From: Rhodeus uyekii
Lineage: Eukaryota; Chordata; Actinopteri; Cypriniformes; Acheilognathidae
Direction of reading: 5' to 3'
Assembly (NCBI GenBank): GCA_037043235.1
Contig: JAWRVZ010000316.1
Coordinates: 145,001 to 209,000 of the forward strand
Length of the DNA: 64,000 nucleotides
Positions 41,792-55,850 of the stretch are shown here, piece after piece. The notes below the pieces were generated by a model. It saw nothing but the letters and a program-made list of their open reading frames with translations. It ran no database searches and was not told the DNA's origin. The position numbers and the translations under genes are program-made. Positions within the stretch are counted from its first letter, which is position 1. Each line of letters starts with the position of its first letter.

Positions 41792-42997
41792 AATGTTCAT
41801 GTTATTTTTCCGTTTTAATCGCTGATTATGGTGTCTGACTCTTGCTTCAGGCCCAAACAGACAAAAAATAATTACTCACTCTGAACCTCTGAACAAAACT
41901 CTCGCCGAATTGAAGATGTCAGGCCCTTGGAAAGTAGGTTTCAGCGGTCGACTCTTAATTCAAACAACGTTTCGTAGGAACTTGCATTCGCCTGTTTCAC
42001 CTAAAGAAACTTTTTCAATTTATTCTGATTAAATTTCACATCAGCACTCTGAGTTTGTTTTATGAAGTTTTATGAGACGTTCAGTGTGCAGTTGAGCGTA
42101 GTTTGGTGTGATTCGTGCGTTTTCCCCTCAAGTGAACGATTGGTGCGTGAAGAAGCATTCTTTGTTAGCGAGCGTTGATGAAATGACATTTTAACAATCG
42201 TGGTATTTAAAGCGTCTTAGATTTGAAACTGACCTTAATTTAAGACCTTTAAAGCACATGGGTGTGTTAATTTCCGGAGTCCTACTTTGTGTGTGTGTGT
42301 GTGTCTCTTTGAGCCCTGTTTTTCCTGCAGGCACGTTTAATTTTTCACCATGCTTCTGTTGTTGCATGGAAATGCATGTTGTTCCCCCTCGTCTCATTTT
42401 CATGACCTCTTTCTCATTTTCCTTTCCCAATTTCATCCGTGCATTTCCACCAGTAACATTCATCATTTCTCTTTCTCTTTTTTCCTTAGCTACCCCGGTA
42501 GCTTGTTCTTCTTTCATTTATGCTGTTTAATGTCACCTTTCTTTCTCTCTCTCTCTCTCTAAATTATTCTTCCTGGATATTACGACTCCTCCATTTGTCT
42601 GGGCTCCTAATGCAGTCCTTGAGAGATTCCCTGCAGACATTCATTCATTTTGTCCATTTTCAGGTTCTTTAACCCCCCCCCCCCCCCCCCCCCCCGCAGC
42701 TCTGAATATTTAAAGAGCACCTATTAAAAATACAGGGAGAGTGAGACGGGTTTCTGCTAACACCACTTCTACATTTATATCTAAAAACCAACCTCTGTTT
42801 CTGCTCAATTATTCATGACACACTTCTCGTTTTCATCTATCCATCTGTCTCCCGTTCAACCACATCTATCTGTTGGTCTTTCTCTCTCCATCACAACCGC
42901 TTTGGTTTTACTTCCCATCCACACCTCTATCAGTCTTTATATCTATGTCCGTCCATCCATCATCTATCTATCTGTCTGTCCATCCATCCATCTAGCA
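41792..42997 (+). other. intron with a 23-base poly-C run
   Basis: A homopolymer of 23 C lies at 42673-42695. Short (TC)n occurs at 42544-42560 and TATC/TCCA repeats at 42950-42990. No exon recognised. Confidence 0.6.
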
Positions 42998-43579
42998 CAG
43001 GGGTGGGCAAACTACGGCCCGTTGGGCTTTTTAATCCGGCCCGCCGAACTTGCCGAACCTGTATTAAACCTCCTTCATTTTACATTTCCCTGTAATGTCA
43101 CTCTGTCGCGGCTGCAAGGCAGTGGCGCTGAAGCTGTGCTGGAGAGTAGGCGTGTGTCGCAAACCCCTCAACATTCGCCCGCTCGCGACTGCTGTTTTTG
43201 CTCGCGCGAGCACTTTTATTTTTGTCAGTCGTGGGGCGGGGCTTGCTCTTGTAATAGTAACGTCAAACGTCTTTGGTTAGTTCCCTTTTTTCCAGAGGTC
43301 AGTTGTGATTGGACGCCTGTGATTGTCAATCTAGAGCTGAGGCAAAGATACGATTCAGTCACATTGCATATTATGGTTTTTCTGTCGATTAAATTGTATT
43401 AATATTGTTTTGCTGTAATTTCACGTGTCCCAGTTGAGTGATTTAAGACAAACTATACTTTATACAGGTTTTCTAGGATTTCTTATAAGTAAATGCACAG
43501 GTACGACCTTCACCCTGGCCCCTCTGTCAATTTTAAGAAACCAATGTGCCCCGCGAGACTGATAGTTTGGCCACCCCTG
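42998..43579. mobile_element. hAT (Charlie-like) non-autonomous element, 582 bp
   Basis: The ends CAGGGGTGGGCAAACTA and, reverse complemented, CAGGGGTGGCCAAACTA are hAT-type inverted repeats. Flanking 8-mers atctagca and acctagtc match at five of eight positions and contain the CTAG core favoured by this group. It interrupts a TCCATCCA repeat that continues on the far side (43605-43790). No transposase. Confidence 0.75.
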
Positions 43580-45040
43580 ACCTAGTCTGTCTATTTTCTG
43601 TACATCCGTCTGTCCATCCAGTTTGTCTATCCACTTATCCATCCATCCATCCAGTCTCTGTCATTCTGTCCATCCATCCATCCCTCCATGTGTCTATCCA
43701 TCCAGTCCATATATCTCTCTGTCTGTCCATCCAGTCTGTCTGTCTGTCTTTGTCTGTCTCTCATCCTATTGGTCACCCTGTTATTCTGTCCATCATTCCG
43801 TCTTCCTGTCATCTATCTCTCTCTCTCTGTAAACTTTCATGCAGTTTGTTTTGTCACTTGTGTAGATGTGTTCTGTGTTTTGTACGTTACAGTGTTCGGC
43901 GTTCTTATCTTCCGTGGGTCATCACAGCTGACATGTTTTCCGCTCTCAGCCTTCAGACGCCTTTACTTGCTTAATTAACAGCGATCTTTGAATTTTAATT
44001 AACTGGTGCGTTCACAAAGCGCTGTATTTTTCCCTCTGTAATGCTGCTGTTGTGTTTGATCGGTGAGCAGATGCAGAGAGAGCGGACGCAATCAAAGCGA
44101 CAGACACTGATTGAAAGTGACGGAAGAGAAAAAGAATCTCAGACCGCAGAGATGAAAGTGTGTAGAAGTGACAGATAAGAAAATAGAAAGACGAGAGGAG
44201 GGAGGGAGATGACTGTCCGTGTATGTTAACGTGGAACACGATGCTCGTTGTCGCGCACAACTTCTGTCCCTGATTTGGCGCTCGACTTCCTGTAACACAA
44301 ACACGGAGCGATGGAGCGAAAAACCTGAATGAGAGATCAGGGGGCCCATTTTCATGTCTTTATCACCCTCTCGTGCCTCTCCGAGCTCCAGTGAGCCCTG
44401 CGGAGATAGAGAGAGCGTTTTAGCACCAAACCACCACAATAACACACAGGCCCGTTGAGATTCAGGAGAGAAATGCGCGCGGAGCAGCGACACGAGGCTT
44501 TCTGAATACTTCATGCCACTTAGAGCTGAACGTGTAGAGTCGTTCCCTGAGATACAGGCAGAAGATAAAGCCTGTTAATGCATCGTCTCCTGACAGCCCT
44601 CCATCTCTGTCTCCGGTCTCCCTGCGGGATGGACAGACGGAGGAGAGTTCATGCATTCATTCAGCACTCGACGCGAGAGAACGCCGTCTGAATTCAGAGT
44701 AACCTGAATGAGTCACAGGAAGTTTGTGGCTTTGTAATTGTTGTTGAAATCACATGAATATTTAATATTTCTAAATTATAGATATGATTTAATCATATGA
44801 TTTTAAACTTATACGCCTGTGAAGCGTTTTCTAAATATAAACTCCTGGATCCAAAAAAATAATATTTAACCGTTTTAATGACTGGTTGCAGCATGTGTGT
44901 TTTGGTTCTGTCTGCTTAATTTCCTAGTTTCCTCCTTTGGTGATTTGTTCCATCAACCGTCTTTTGTTTCACCCTGAAAACGTGAGTTGCGTTGGGTACT
45001 TTTTGCCTGCTCTGTTGTGAGTATTATAAATTCGTACATA
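43580..45040 (+). other. intron; (TCCA/TCTG)n then unique sequence
   Basis: Degenerate CCATCCATC and GTCTGTCTG units occupy about 43600-43830. The rest shows no element or exon. Confidence 0.5.
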
Positions 45041-45637
45041 CAGTAATACCTTGAGATACGAGCATAATTCGTTCCGGCTCTCTAAAAAACTCCTTATTAA
45101 TGATAATAACAATGGAAAAAACATGTTTTAATTGCTATAGAGACACACACACCAAAAAAAATATAGTATATAAGAATTCCTGTGATATAAAATAAAATAT
45201 GGCTTAATTATGAGTTCTTGCCTTCGAGACAGACGATGCAGTAGCGGCATTTGCAGAGGAGGGAGGGATTACGAAAATTACGTAGATTATGTAAACACAA
45301 TACGGACGTTTAGTGTTTCTACCCGTGTTGTGTATTGGATAGACTCAGAAGCTCATATTTATTATTATTGAACACTCATAACTCGTGCTGCTCCCAGCTT
45401 AATACTGGTGAATCACTCGTTGCCCCCGGTAACCCCGCTGTAAAACCAAGCTGCCTCTAGTGGAGATCATATGCAATTACCCATAAATGAGGAGCTTGAG
45501 CTGCTGCGAGTGTCTGTGTCTGTAAGCTGCTCGTATCTCAAATTTTTACTCGTATGTCAAAGCAAACAATGTGCTTGAAGGCTTGCTCGTATCTCGGAAT
45601 ACTCGTATGTCGGGACGCTCGTATCTCAAGGTATTAC
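45041..45637. mobile_element. Tigger-like MITE family, copy 3
   Basis: It is preceded by TA and starts CAGTAATACCTTGAGATACG. Its right end is worn (GGTATTACGTA). It shares the GTAACCCCGCTGTAAAACCA and CAAGCTGCCTCTAGTGGAG blocks with copies 1 and 2. Confidence 0.82.
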
Positions 45638-46024
45638 GTACTACTTCGCCTGCTATATAATAGGGAAGAATGTGATTTTGGATGCAGCTCATGTTTTTAT
45701 TATATTCTCCTGTTATATCCTGTGGATTTATTATTACAAACTATTTTGGTTTCTCTACTCCTGCATTGTGCGTGTACAGCCACCGTTCATGACACTGTGA
45801 CACTGATCACGACATTAGCAAGAACTGCAGATAAAGTAACTTGCCACAGAATAGCCTTCCTCTTTGTCTTCTTTAATCGTTTAAACTTGCAGACAGCTTC
45901 TTACAGGAAGAAGAATCTGTGTTATTCCACTCAAACTGTGCAATCAAGAGTTTAATCTGAACTCTAACCTCTCAAAACATGGGCTTGTTCTCAATCCACT
46001 TCTTGGTTGCCCTTGGCAGGAGCT

Positions 46025-46152
46025 TTGTTTATCAGATACTTTTATTCAAAGCGACTTGCATCGCATTCAAGAAACACATTGACATTCTAATCAATTCTTG
46101 CTTTCCCTGAGAATCGAACCCATGACCTTCGCGTTGCAAGCGCCACACTAAA
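46025..46152 (-). mobile_element. tRNA-derived SINE
   Basis: The minus-strand copy has B-box-like GGGTTCGATTCTCAG and tail AAGTCGCTTTGAATAAAAG. It is the closest relative in this window of the SINE at 35761. The gap 45638-46024 shows nothing else. Confidence 0.78.
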
Positions 46153-46663
46153 CTCCAAAGCATTAATTCATATTTTATTATGGACCAAAAAAGAAAAGAA
46201 GCATTCACAAAAGTGTTGAGAAACATAACAATAAATGCCTGGAGGAAGACCAAACTTTTGAACCATATTTTGTTTTCTAGATATTATCCTATATATCATA
46301 TACTCGTTTTGGTCATGAGATGCACAAGAACTTGCACCAGCCACCATGTTTGATTTGAGATGATGTATTTCTTAAATTTATGGCATTGTTTGAGGCAGAA
46401 GTTGACGTCATGTTTTCCGTCCCAGTGTAAAACAACTCAGAAACTAAACCTACTGATAGATTACTTCTAGTGACTCTGAACATTGCAGTATTTAGATTTA
46501 GTTTCTTTCAGCTTTTCATGCTGCAGTTTCAAAGTAGTTTTCTAAAAACTCGAATGTCAAAGCTGCTTCTCGAACTCTGCTGCCCAATAATTCATAACCG
46601 GAGATTACAGATTACCCATAAGACGCGTGAGTGTGAAGACATTAGTGTCATCTCTGCTCTCTC

Positions 46664-46732
<69 letters not shown>

Positions 46733-46923
46733 GTCCCTTTGAGGTCTGTTCTGGAGCGCTGGAGTGTCACGCTGCCTCTGGATCTCGTGTTCGTCTGCCG
46801 TTATCTCGTTATAAGGCTTATGGAGCGAGGGATCACAACACTCTGGAATCACAGCTGATTATCCCTGTCATCTGGATTAATTAAACTTTCTTCTGTCTTC
46901 TGATCGCCTTCATATATGGCTTG

Positions 46924-46966
<43 letters not shown>

Positions 46967-47629
46967 AAACCTGTTTAATAGCTGGATTACATTACAGACT
47001 GGATCTGCTTTTCCCTCTCTTACTGTATTTCCGCCTACTTTCCCTTTTTATTACAGCGTCTTTTACCGAGAAGTGATTTTTGTCAAGTCAAGCATTCGTG
47101 ATTTGAACGAAGCGCTGCTATTCTCCAGTGTCATGTTCTGATGTTATTTGTTTGTAATTCCTGATTTGGTTATGTATGATTGCTTTTGTAGTTTATATCA
47201 AAACATTGATTTGAAGAAATATGTTGCAACTGGCTTCCCAAATCCCATGAGCTCCGATACGATTCTGTGTGTGCCGCTTCTGTCTCTTTCATTAGCTTTG
47301 TGTGCGTGTGTGTGTGTTAATATTTTAGGCAGGTGTGTAGGTTGTAAGGTGTGAACTCACTGTATGTGTTGGAGTGAATATATTAGGTGTGTGTGTGTGT
47401 GTGTGTGTGTGTCAGAGAGTCTCATTATATCAAACCCTCAGGCCTCAAACCTCCAACAAACTCACTGTAGAACTACACACACACACACACAATAGTGTCT
47501 GTCTCTCTCCTGTCCCTTTCAGAGCCTCTCTCTCTCTTTCACGGTTTCATTATCTGTTTTTTCCTGAATTCGGAGACTATCACTCGCTCCAGTCTAACAC
47601 GTCCTGAGAGAGAGAGAGGCAGAGAGAGA

Positions 47630-47669
<40 letters not shown>

Positions 47670-49218
47670 CAGGTGCAGATTGACGTGATTGTTTTGACAT
47701 ACAGTTATGATGATGTATTTAGTAATATGAAATCTCTTGAGTCTGTCACCTGATGTGTGTTCTCTCTCAATCCATCATATTGCTTTTATTTGTCGTTTCT
47801 TGTTAATTCATGGTATTCTTCTGCAGTCTGTAATGCGTCGTTACGTTATTGTTGCATACGTTATTAAGTAGCAGCAGTCAAATATTTCTGTATATTAGAG
47901 GTTTAACAGTTATAAAATCAGTTGACCACATCACTGCTCTGGTATCCACACACAACAGTCTCCAACTACAGAGAAAACCTTAGCAACACCCTGGCAACCA
48001 AACACAACACCCTAAATAGTACTAGTTATACTGGTGAATTCCCTAGCAACCAATCAGAACACCTTATCAACCACACGGCAACGCCCTGGTAATCTCACGA
48101 GGTTTCCACTAGTCAAATCCTTAACCAACCAGAACACCTTAGTACTTGCTTAGCAACACCCTGGCAACCACACACAGCACCCTAGAATGATGCATGTGAG
48201 TTTTAACCAGGTGAATCAGCCAGAACACCTTCGCATCCTCATATATTCACATTTCACGCCTTTGTTTTGTTCCTTCATTTAAAAGGCTGTTGATAAACGG
48301 CTTTAAAGTGAGCTTTCTGCTGACTTCAGTGCTCTTAATATGAAGCTAAATTATCTGTTGCTCTGTTACTGACTTGACTTCCATTATGGAGCCGAAATTT
48401 CCTTTAAAGTAGCAAAACATTTTTCTCTCTCTCTCTATTATGGGGACATGCACACTGTCTCCATAATTCAAAAGACTAAATAAATACAAAAAAAAAAGTT
48501 ATTTAAAATGTAAACATCTAGTGGTTAAAGTGGTTTAAGATTAGAGGATAGATATGATCTCAGTATAAAAGCATTGGGCATGCAATGATTGTGCATGTTT
48601 GTGTGTGTGTTTGTGTATTGAGGGCATGTTTTGCCTGCAGTTATTTCTCCTCTGAAGCAGCCTGCTGGTGCTGAAACACACACACAGTGTATCTTTCTGT
48701 GTAACTCATCATTTTCTCATCTTATCAGCACATTCTGTATGATCATCATAGTGTCTCTGTATTAGTACTTTAGATATTTCTGCATGTGCACGTGTATCAA
48801 ATGAAGAAACACGTTGTTTCTCTGTCTGGTAAATCACTGGGATCTGTTTCAGATTCTCTTCTGCTTATGTTTGTTACGCTGTCTCAATAGATAAGCGAGT
48901 GTTTGAATTTGACGTACTGGTCAACACCATTAACATTTTTGGTCAGCAGTTGCTGTGGCAAGTGTTTTTTTTTAAGTCACTGGCCACAATTGTGACATTG
49001 ATATAGTGGGGGAGCTGGATTTGACATTATTTTGTGTGTATTTGACGAAGTGCATCAAGCAGCAAAAAAGAACTGCACAAGATCTGCGGGAATGAGTAAA
49101 ATTGTCACGGCGAAATTCAAGCCCTGTAACAACAATATTTATCCGGAGCAAATGAAACGAGTGAGTGAGAGGAGGAGAGTTTGTGTGCCGGAGAGACGAG
49201 AGGGAGAGAGAGTGTGTG
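46153..49218 (+). other. intron with several microsatellites
   Basis: (GT)n is at 46667-46730, (TC)n at 46927-46964 and (GA)n at about 47605-47668. At about 47960-48240 there are recurring CACCCTGGCAACCA phrases, a dispersed fish repeat. No exon recognised. Confidence 0.55.
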
Positions 49219-50905
49219 GACGCACAAACACACACTCTTGCACTCACGCTCACACTTGCACTCACGCACACTCGCACTCACGCACACTCAGACTCACGCA
49301 CACTCAGACTCACACTCAAACTCACTCACACACACTCAAACTCACTCACACACACTCAAACTCACTCACACACACTCAAACTCACTCACACACACTCAAA
49401 CTCACTCACACACACTCAAACTCACTCACACACACTCTTGCACTCACGCGCACACTCTTGCACTCACGCGCACACTCTTGCACTCACGCGCACAGTCTTG
49501 CACTCACACGCACTCTTGCACTCACACGCACACTCAGACTCACACTCAAACTCACACGCGCACACTCTTGCACTCACGCGCACACTTGCACTCACGCGCA
49601 CTCTTGCACTCACGCGCACTCTTGCACTCACACGCACACTCAGACTCACACTCAAACTCACTCACACACTCAAACGCACTCACACACACTCTTGCACTCA
49701 CGCGCACACTCTTGCACTCACACGCACACTTGCACTCACACGCACACTTGCACTCACGCGCACTCTTGCACTCACCCGCACACTCTTGCACTCACGCGCA
49801 CTCTTGCACTCACACGCACACTCAGACTCACACTCAAACTCACTCACACACTCAAACGCACTCACACACACTCTTGCACTCACGCGCACACTCTTGCACT
49901 CACCCGCACACTCTTGCACTCACGCGCACTCTTGCACTCACACGCACACTCAGACTCACACTCAAACTCACTCACACACTCAAACGCACTCACACACACT
50001 CTTGCACTCACGCGCACACTCTTGCACTCACGCGCACACTCTTGCACTCACACTCAGACTCACACTCAAACTCAGACTCACACTCAGACTCACACACACT
50101 CTAACTCACTCACGCGCACTCTTGCACTCACACGCGCACTCTTGCACTCACGCGCACATTCTTGCACTCACACACACTCTTGCACTCACACACACTCTTG
50201 CACTCACGCGCACATTCTTGCACACACACGCACACTCAGACTCACACTCAAACTCACTCACACTCAAACTCACTCACTCACACTCAAACTCACTCACACA
50301 CATTCAAACTCACTCACACACACTCTTGCACTCACGCGCACACTCTTGCACTCACGCGCACTCTTGCACTCACACGCACACTTGCACTCACACGCACTCT
50401 TGCACTCACGCGCACACTCTTGCACTCACACGCACACTTGCACTCAAGCGCACTCTTGCACTCACCCGCACACTCTTGCACTCACGCGCACTCTTGCACT
50501 CACACGCACACTCAGACTCACACTCAAACTCACTCACACACTCAAACGCACTCACACACACTCTTGCACTCACGCGCGCACTCTTGCACTCACGCGCACT
50601 CTTGCACTCACACTCAGACTCACACACACTCTAACTCACTCACACGCGCACTCTTGCACTCATGCGCACATTCTTGCACTCACACACACTCTTGCACTCA
50701 CACACACTCTTGCACTCACACACACTCTTGCACTCACGCGCACATTCTTGCACTCACACGCACACTCAGACTCACACTCAAACTCACTCACTCACACTCA
50801 AACTCACTCACACACACTCAAACTCACTCACGCGCACACTCTTGCACTCACGCGCACACTCTTGCACTCACGCGCACACTCTTGCACTCACGCGCACACT
50901 CTTGA
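49219..50905. repeat. 1.7-kb ACTCTTGCACTCACGCGCAC minisatellite
   Basis: Units of 12-20 bp (CTTGCACTCACGCGCACA, ACTCAAACTCACTCACAC, CACTCAGACTCACACTC) are arranged in longer blocks that recur near 49636, 49815, 49942 and 50508. All three forward frames are open over hundreds of codons. These are artefacts, not proteins. Confidence 0.95.
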
Positions 50906-51932
50906 AAATGTATATGTTTTATATAAAAGTTGCTGGCGGGAGTGACTCATGAAATCTACAGTGGGCGGATGTGAATGTCCTGCTGGTGGACGCTGTTCTG
51001 GGTTTCTCCAGAAGTTCAGCCTTTAAATAGAGTCTCTCGCCAGCAGATCTGGACACTGATGACTGTCGTTAGTCCTGGATGATATTAATGACTTCCTAAT
51101 GGATCAGATTCACTCTTCTTTTTCCCCCTCTGTAAACGCACAAGCTCCATTAAGACCATCATCATCATCATCCACGACTCAGACCAGAGAGAGAGAGAGA
51201 GAGAGAGAGCATGAATAATACAGGCAGGTTTGAGGAACACATGTTCTCATGTAGAAGTGCTTTAGAGTCGACAGCTGAATGTCGCCAAACATCCCGATCT
51301 CTCTCTCTCTGCTCGGAAGATTAGCGCAAAAAACTAATAGTGAAAATTCGGATGAAAGTTGAGCTCATAGTTCACGTCTTTTTGCTGTGAAACTTTTACT
51401 GATTCTTCTAAAGTAAACATAAGAATAAATATGATGATTTTTATAACATTTCAGCATTTACTCCACCCGAAACAACTGGATTTAGTTGATTATCCATACA
51501 TAATATTTTGAAAAATCATGGTAAGATGTGAATCTCAGTATCATCAGGCGTTTGATGGTTTATTTGTTCATATCAATCGTCATTGCATTACATTTATGTA
51601 AAAAATATAGAGCTTTGATGATAAAGCTAAGCATTTAAATATCATCTTACTAAGACATTATTGGAGATATAGAGCGAACACTGATTTATGTGCGTTTTGT
51701 GTACATAATCTGTTATAAAGATCTCATTGAGATTTACATTGGAAGCATCAGAATTTCATATTCTGACCAAATCAATATAAGCCTCAATATGTATAAAATA
51801 GTTTTTCCTGTAAAATGTTTAAACTTAAATTCCATTTAAAGGAAAAACAATTTTTTTGTTGTTGTTTTTTTGTGTCATTTTCATCTTAGGTTTGTCAGTA
51901 AAAGATGATCTTAAAATGTTGATCTGTCACTG

Positions 51933-52006
<74 letters not shown>

Positions 52007-52498
52007 CTGATAATTGAAACTGAAAAGATATTTTAGAAATATCAGAACTAATATAACTTCCTTTCCAAACGTTAACCCATCAAGCGTTCATGTTGGTGAC
52101 GAGATTGCAGGGAGCCCGTGATTTTGATTTAGTGTTGTGAAAGGTAATTGAAAAGATATTAATAGAATCGTCAAAGTTAAATTGGACTTGCGGTTCTCTG
52201 ACTGTAAATCAGTCAACCTTGTTGTTTTTCTGAAGGCATAATTATGTGCTGACATGTTCAGATCTGTTCGTTTAGCTGGAGACGCACAATGCCATTTATT
52301 ACGGCAGAGAGTTGTGGTGTGAGAGTGGGGGACGCGTTGACCCGTGAGTGCGGCGCATCATCACCTCTGACGCGGGGGGGTAATTGTAGGGTCTGCTCTG
52401 ATGCCAGTAATTAGCCCTTGATCAGACCTTTAGTCCTCTAACGACTGCAGACTCACTGCGGGAGGTTGAGTGTGAGTGTGCGATTATTTTTAGAACTC
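50906..52498 (+). other. intron with a (GT)n run
   Basis: (GT)n at about 51937-52004 (close to 70 bp). No exon seen. The stretch 52180-52490 is complex and unique. Confidence 0.5.
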
Positions 52499-52511
52499 AC
52501 TCTCTCTCTCT

Positions 52512-52548
<37 letters not shown>

Positions 52549-52789
52549 TCACTCACTCACTCACTAATTCACACACACACACACTTTCTCTCTTACACAC
52601 ACAATCTCGCTCGCGCACACACACACACACACACTCAAACTCTCACACACACTCACTCACTCTCTTTCAAACACACACACACTCTCTCACACTCACACAC
52701 ACACACACACACACACACTCACTCTTTCAAACACACACTCTCTCACACTCACACACTCTCTCACACGCACAAACACGCTCTCTTTCTCT

Positions 52790-52820
<31 letters not shown>

Positions 52821-53077
52821 TATCTCTCTCTCTCTCTCTTACACACTCTCTCTCTTACACACACAATCTCTCTCACACACACACACACACTATCTCTCTC
52901 TCTCTCTCTTACACACTCTCTCTCTTACACACACAATCTCTCTCACACACACACACACACACTCACTCTCAAACACACACACACTCAAATTCTCTCACAC
53001 ACTCACTCACTCTCTCTCTCAATCACTCACACACACACACTCTCTCTTTCAAACACACACACACACACATACACGCG

Positions 53078-53112
<35 letters not shown>

Positions 53113-53115
53113 TCC
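52499..53115. repeat. (TC)n/(CA)n composite array
   Basis: Alternating CTCTCT and CACACA blocks with TTACACACACAATCTCTC segments repeated at about 52586, 52854 and 52927. Confidence 0.9.
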
Positions 53116-53599
53116 TCCAGACATTGTTCCTGAGACTGACATCAGAGAACGGGTGAACTAATAGTTCTGAGGAAGAGTTTCTCCCACACTCCCTTCATCA
53201 TCCGTGTGTTTTCACTGTGCTGGTGGGAGGAGAGCAGAGAACCTGCTTTCCATTGGAAAAGGGAAGAAAAGAACAAATTACACTTTTATAGCCGTCTGCC
53301 ACCATCACTTTCTCCGACAATTACTGGTCGTTTGGAAGAGAGAGAGAGAGAGTTTGGGGGTTTTATGAGTAGGAGATGGTGGGCAATCACAAAATAAATC
53401 CTGGAAATGATTTCTCAAAGTAATATTTCTTCTAAACGGCGTGTTTGACAGACGCTCCTCCATCATGTATGAGAGTCACAGGTTTGTTTGAATGGATTCT
53501 GTCAAACGCAGAGAGAATTCAGATCCGACTGACCGAACGCACAGCAGGACGAGTGCAGCTCTGCCTTTCTTCTGCTGAGGGTTCACCAGCACTGCCACT

Positions 53600-54035
53600 G
53601 CTGTTTATTTATTTTTTAAATATGTAGTTATTCATTTAAATTCTATTTCATTATTTTTATGTACTTATTATAAATGCGTATTTATAATTCAATTCAGTTT
53701 AATTCTACATTTTATTTAAATTTAATTTAATTATTTTAATGCATTTATTTTTTAATTTATTTATAATTCAGTTTAATTTAATTCTTCATTTTGTTTACAC
53801 TTTATTTAATTATTTTAATGTATTTATTTTTTAAATACGTTTTTATAACTCAATTTAATTCTACATTTTATTTCAATTCTATTTAATTATTTTAATGTAT
53901 TTATTTTTTAAATATGTATTTAAAATTCTATTTAATTCTACTTTTTGTTTAAATTCTATCTTAATTATTTTAAAGTATTTATTTTTTAAATATGTATTTA
54001 TAATTTAATTCTACATTTCATTAATTCTATTTATT
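53600..54035. repeat. AT-rich tandem repeat, about 78-bp unit
   Basis: TTATTTTAAT recurs at about 53731, 53810, 53887 and 53965, with intervening AATTCTACATTTTATTT. The units are degenerate, about five copies. Confidence 0.7.
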
Positions 54036-54410
54036 TGTAATGAAGTAATATAATTTAAGTATTTATTTTATATTACTTTTATATTATATATTATATTTTA
54101 TTTAAATTTTGTTTTAATTACATTTTGGAAATATTTTAATAAGTGTGTGTGTGTGTTGAAGCAAAAATGATCATTTTAATCTTATTAATCATCAGCCTGG
54201 ATTGTAAATTGTAATCAAGTAAAACTTAAGTTTAAGTAAATGAATTGAGAATATAAATTCTGATTTCACGACTCGTTCATCGGGATGGAGAGTCTCCGTG
54301 TGAAGAAGCTGCTCACGTCATGTTTGACGACACATGTTGACATGAGTTTATCATGCAGATATTACAAATCTTTAACATTTCTGTTTATATACGTCTTTAA
54401 TAATCCTGCT

Positions 54411-54441
<31 letters not shown>

Positions 54442-55389
54442 CCACTTGTATCCATCCGACAATCCGCCAATCTGAAGATTTAGTGACCTCCAATCGTTCT
54501 CTCTCTCTCTCTCTCTCATCTGTTCTTTCATTTGTTCTTCCATTTTGTTTCAGTTTCCATGGGAATTTCTCCATTATTAGTGTAAGGTCCTCATGAAAAC
54601 CTCTGGAGTGTGTGTGTGTGTGTGAAGGTCATGTGAAGGGCAGTGCATGCTGGGACTGATTGTAATCATCTATACTTTTGTTGCTGCTGTAAACCGTCTC
54701 ATTGCTACTTGTTTGTTCATTGGATTCTCCTTCACGATTTGTGTTTGTTTATCTCTCTCTCTCTCTGTCTCTCTCTCTCTCCCCTCCTCCTCCACTCTGT
54801 TATTCTATCCATCTTTCCATTGACATTTCCTGTCAGGCGTCTCATTATTGAGTCCCTTCGGATCACTGATTAAATTCCTCACGTCTGCCTGTCTTTCTGT
54901 CCGTCTCTTTCTTTCTTTCAGGTTTAAAAGGTTGCATGCTTGTATTTAAAATGCGTTGTTGTGTACTTTATTAAATCAGGTCATTTAATTTTATTCAAAG
55001 GATTCAACCTTTCAAAAGGTATTTATAATAATAGTAACTGTAATAACTGTTGTTGTTGTTATTAGATACGTTTTAAATGCTTAAACAGAACAATTCTAAC
55101 AAAACTGTATAGTTTAAACTGACAACTTATATACTTTAGTGTGTGTGTGTGTGTGTATATATATGTTAGAGTACATACATTTTAACTGATGACCTTTAAA
55201 AACAAAAGTCAATGCGATGCCTGTGAAATCTTTCAGAGAAACCATCGATGTGCTGTTTGTTACAACTTTTCATTCGTGCTCTCTCGCTTTCTCTCTCTCT
55301 TTCTCTCATCTGTTGAATCATATCAACTGAGGTTTTGGTTCCCAAGGACAGTATTTCAGTCTTAATTGTGCACACTGGGCCCACGTCCC

Positions 55390-55420
<31 letters not shown>

Positions 55421-55636
55421 CAGTGTGATATCATGGTGTCCATACTGATGGTGTTGAAACACATGCACACCGATACAATTCAGAATGTGTGTGTGTGTGT
55501 GTGTGGTCTTTTTTTCTTTCATTTTTCAAGTCAGTCTTGTGTGTCACTGTGCTGTCAAAAATATAATCAGAGAGACGGAGGTGTCAGTGAGCGGAGGAGA
55601 AACTGTAGGAGGCAAAGACCGAGAGAGATGGAGTGA

Positions 55637-55679
<43 letters not shown>

Positions 55680-55814
55680 AACAAGAGAAGGAAACAGAGA
55701 CATGCTTGTATGTGTTTCCAATTACCAGCCAAAGTCACCTTCTCTTTCTCTCCTTTTATGTGTTTGTTTTTCATCATGTGTTTTCAGTGTATTAGTGAAT
55801 GCATGTGGTGTTGG

Positions 55815-55850
<36 letters not shown>

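Noticed and set aside
40202..41838. Ser/Leu-rich open frames of about 500 codons
   Set aside because: They come from the (TCTC)n array and are open in more than one frame.
49032..50945. A 637-codon His/Thr/Leu-rich open frame
   Set aside because: It is entirely minisatellite with overlapping open frames; there is no complex sequence apart from its first few dozen codons.
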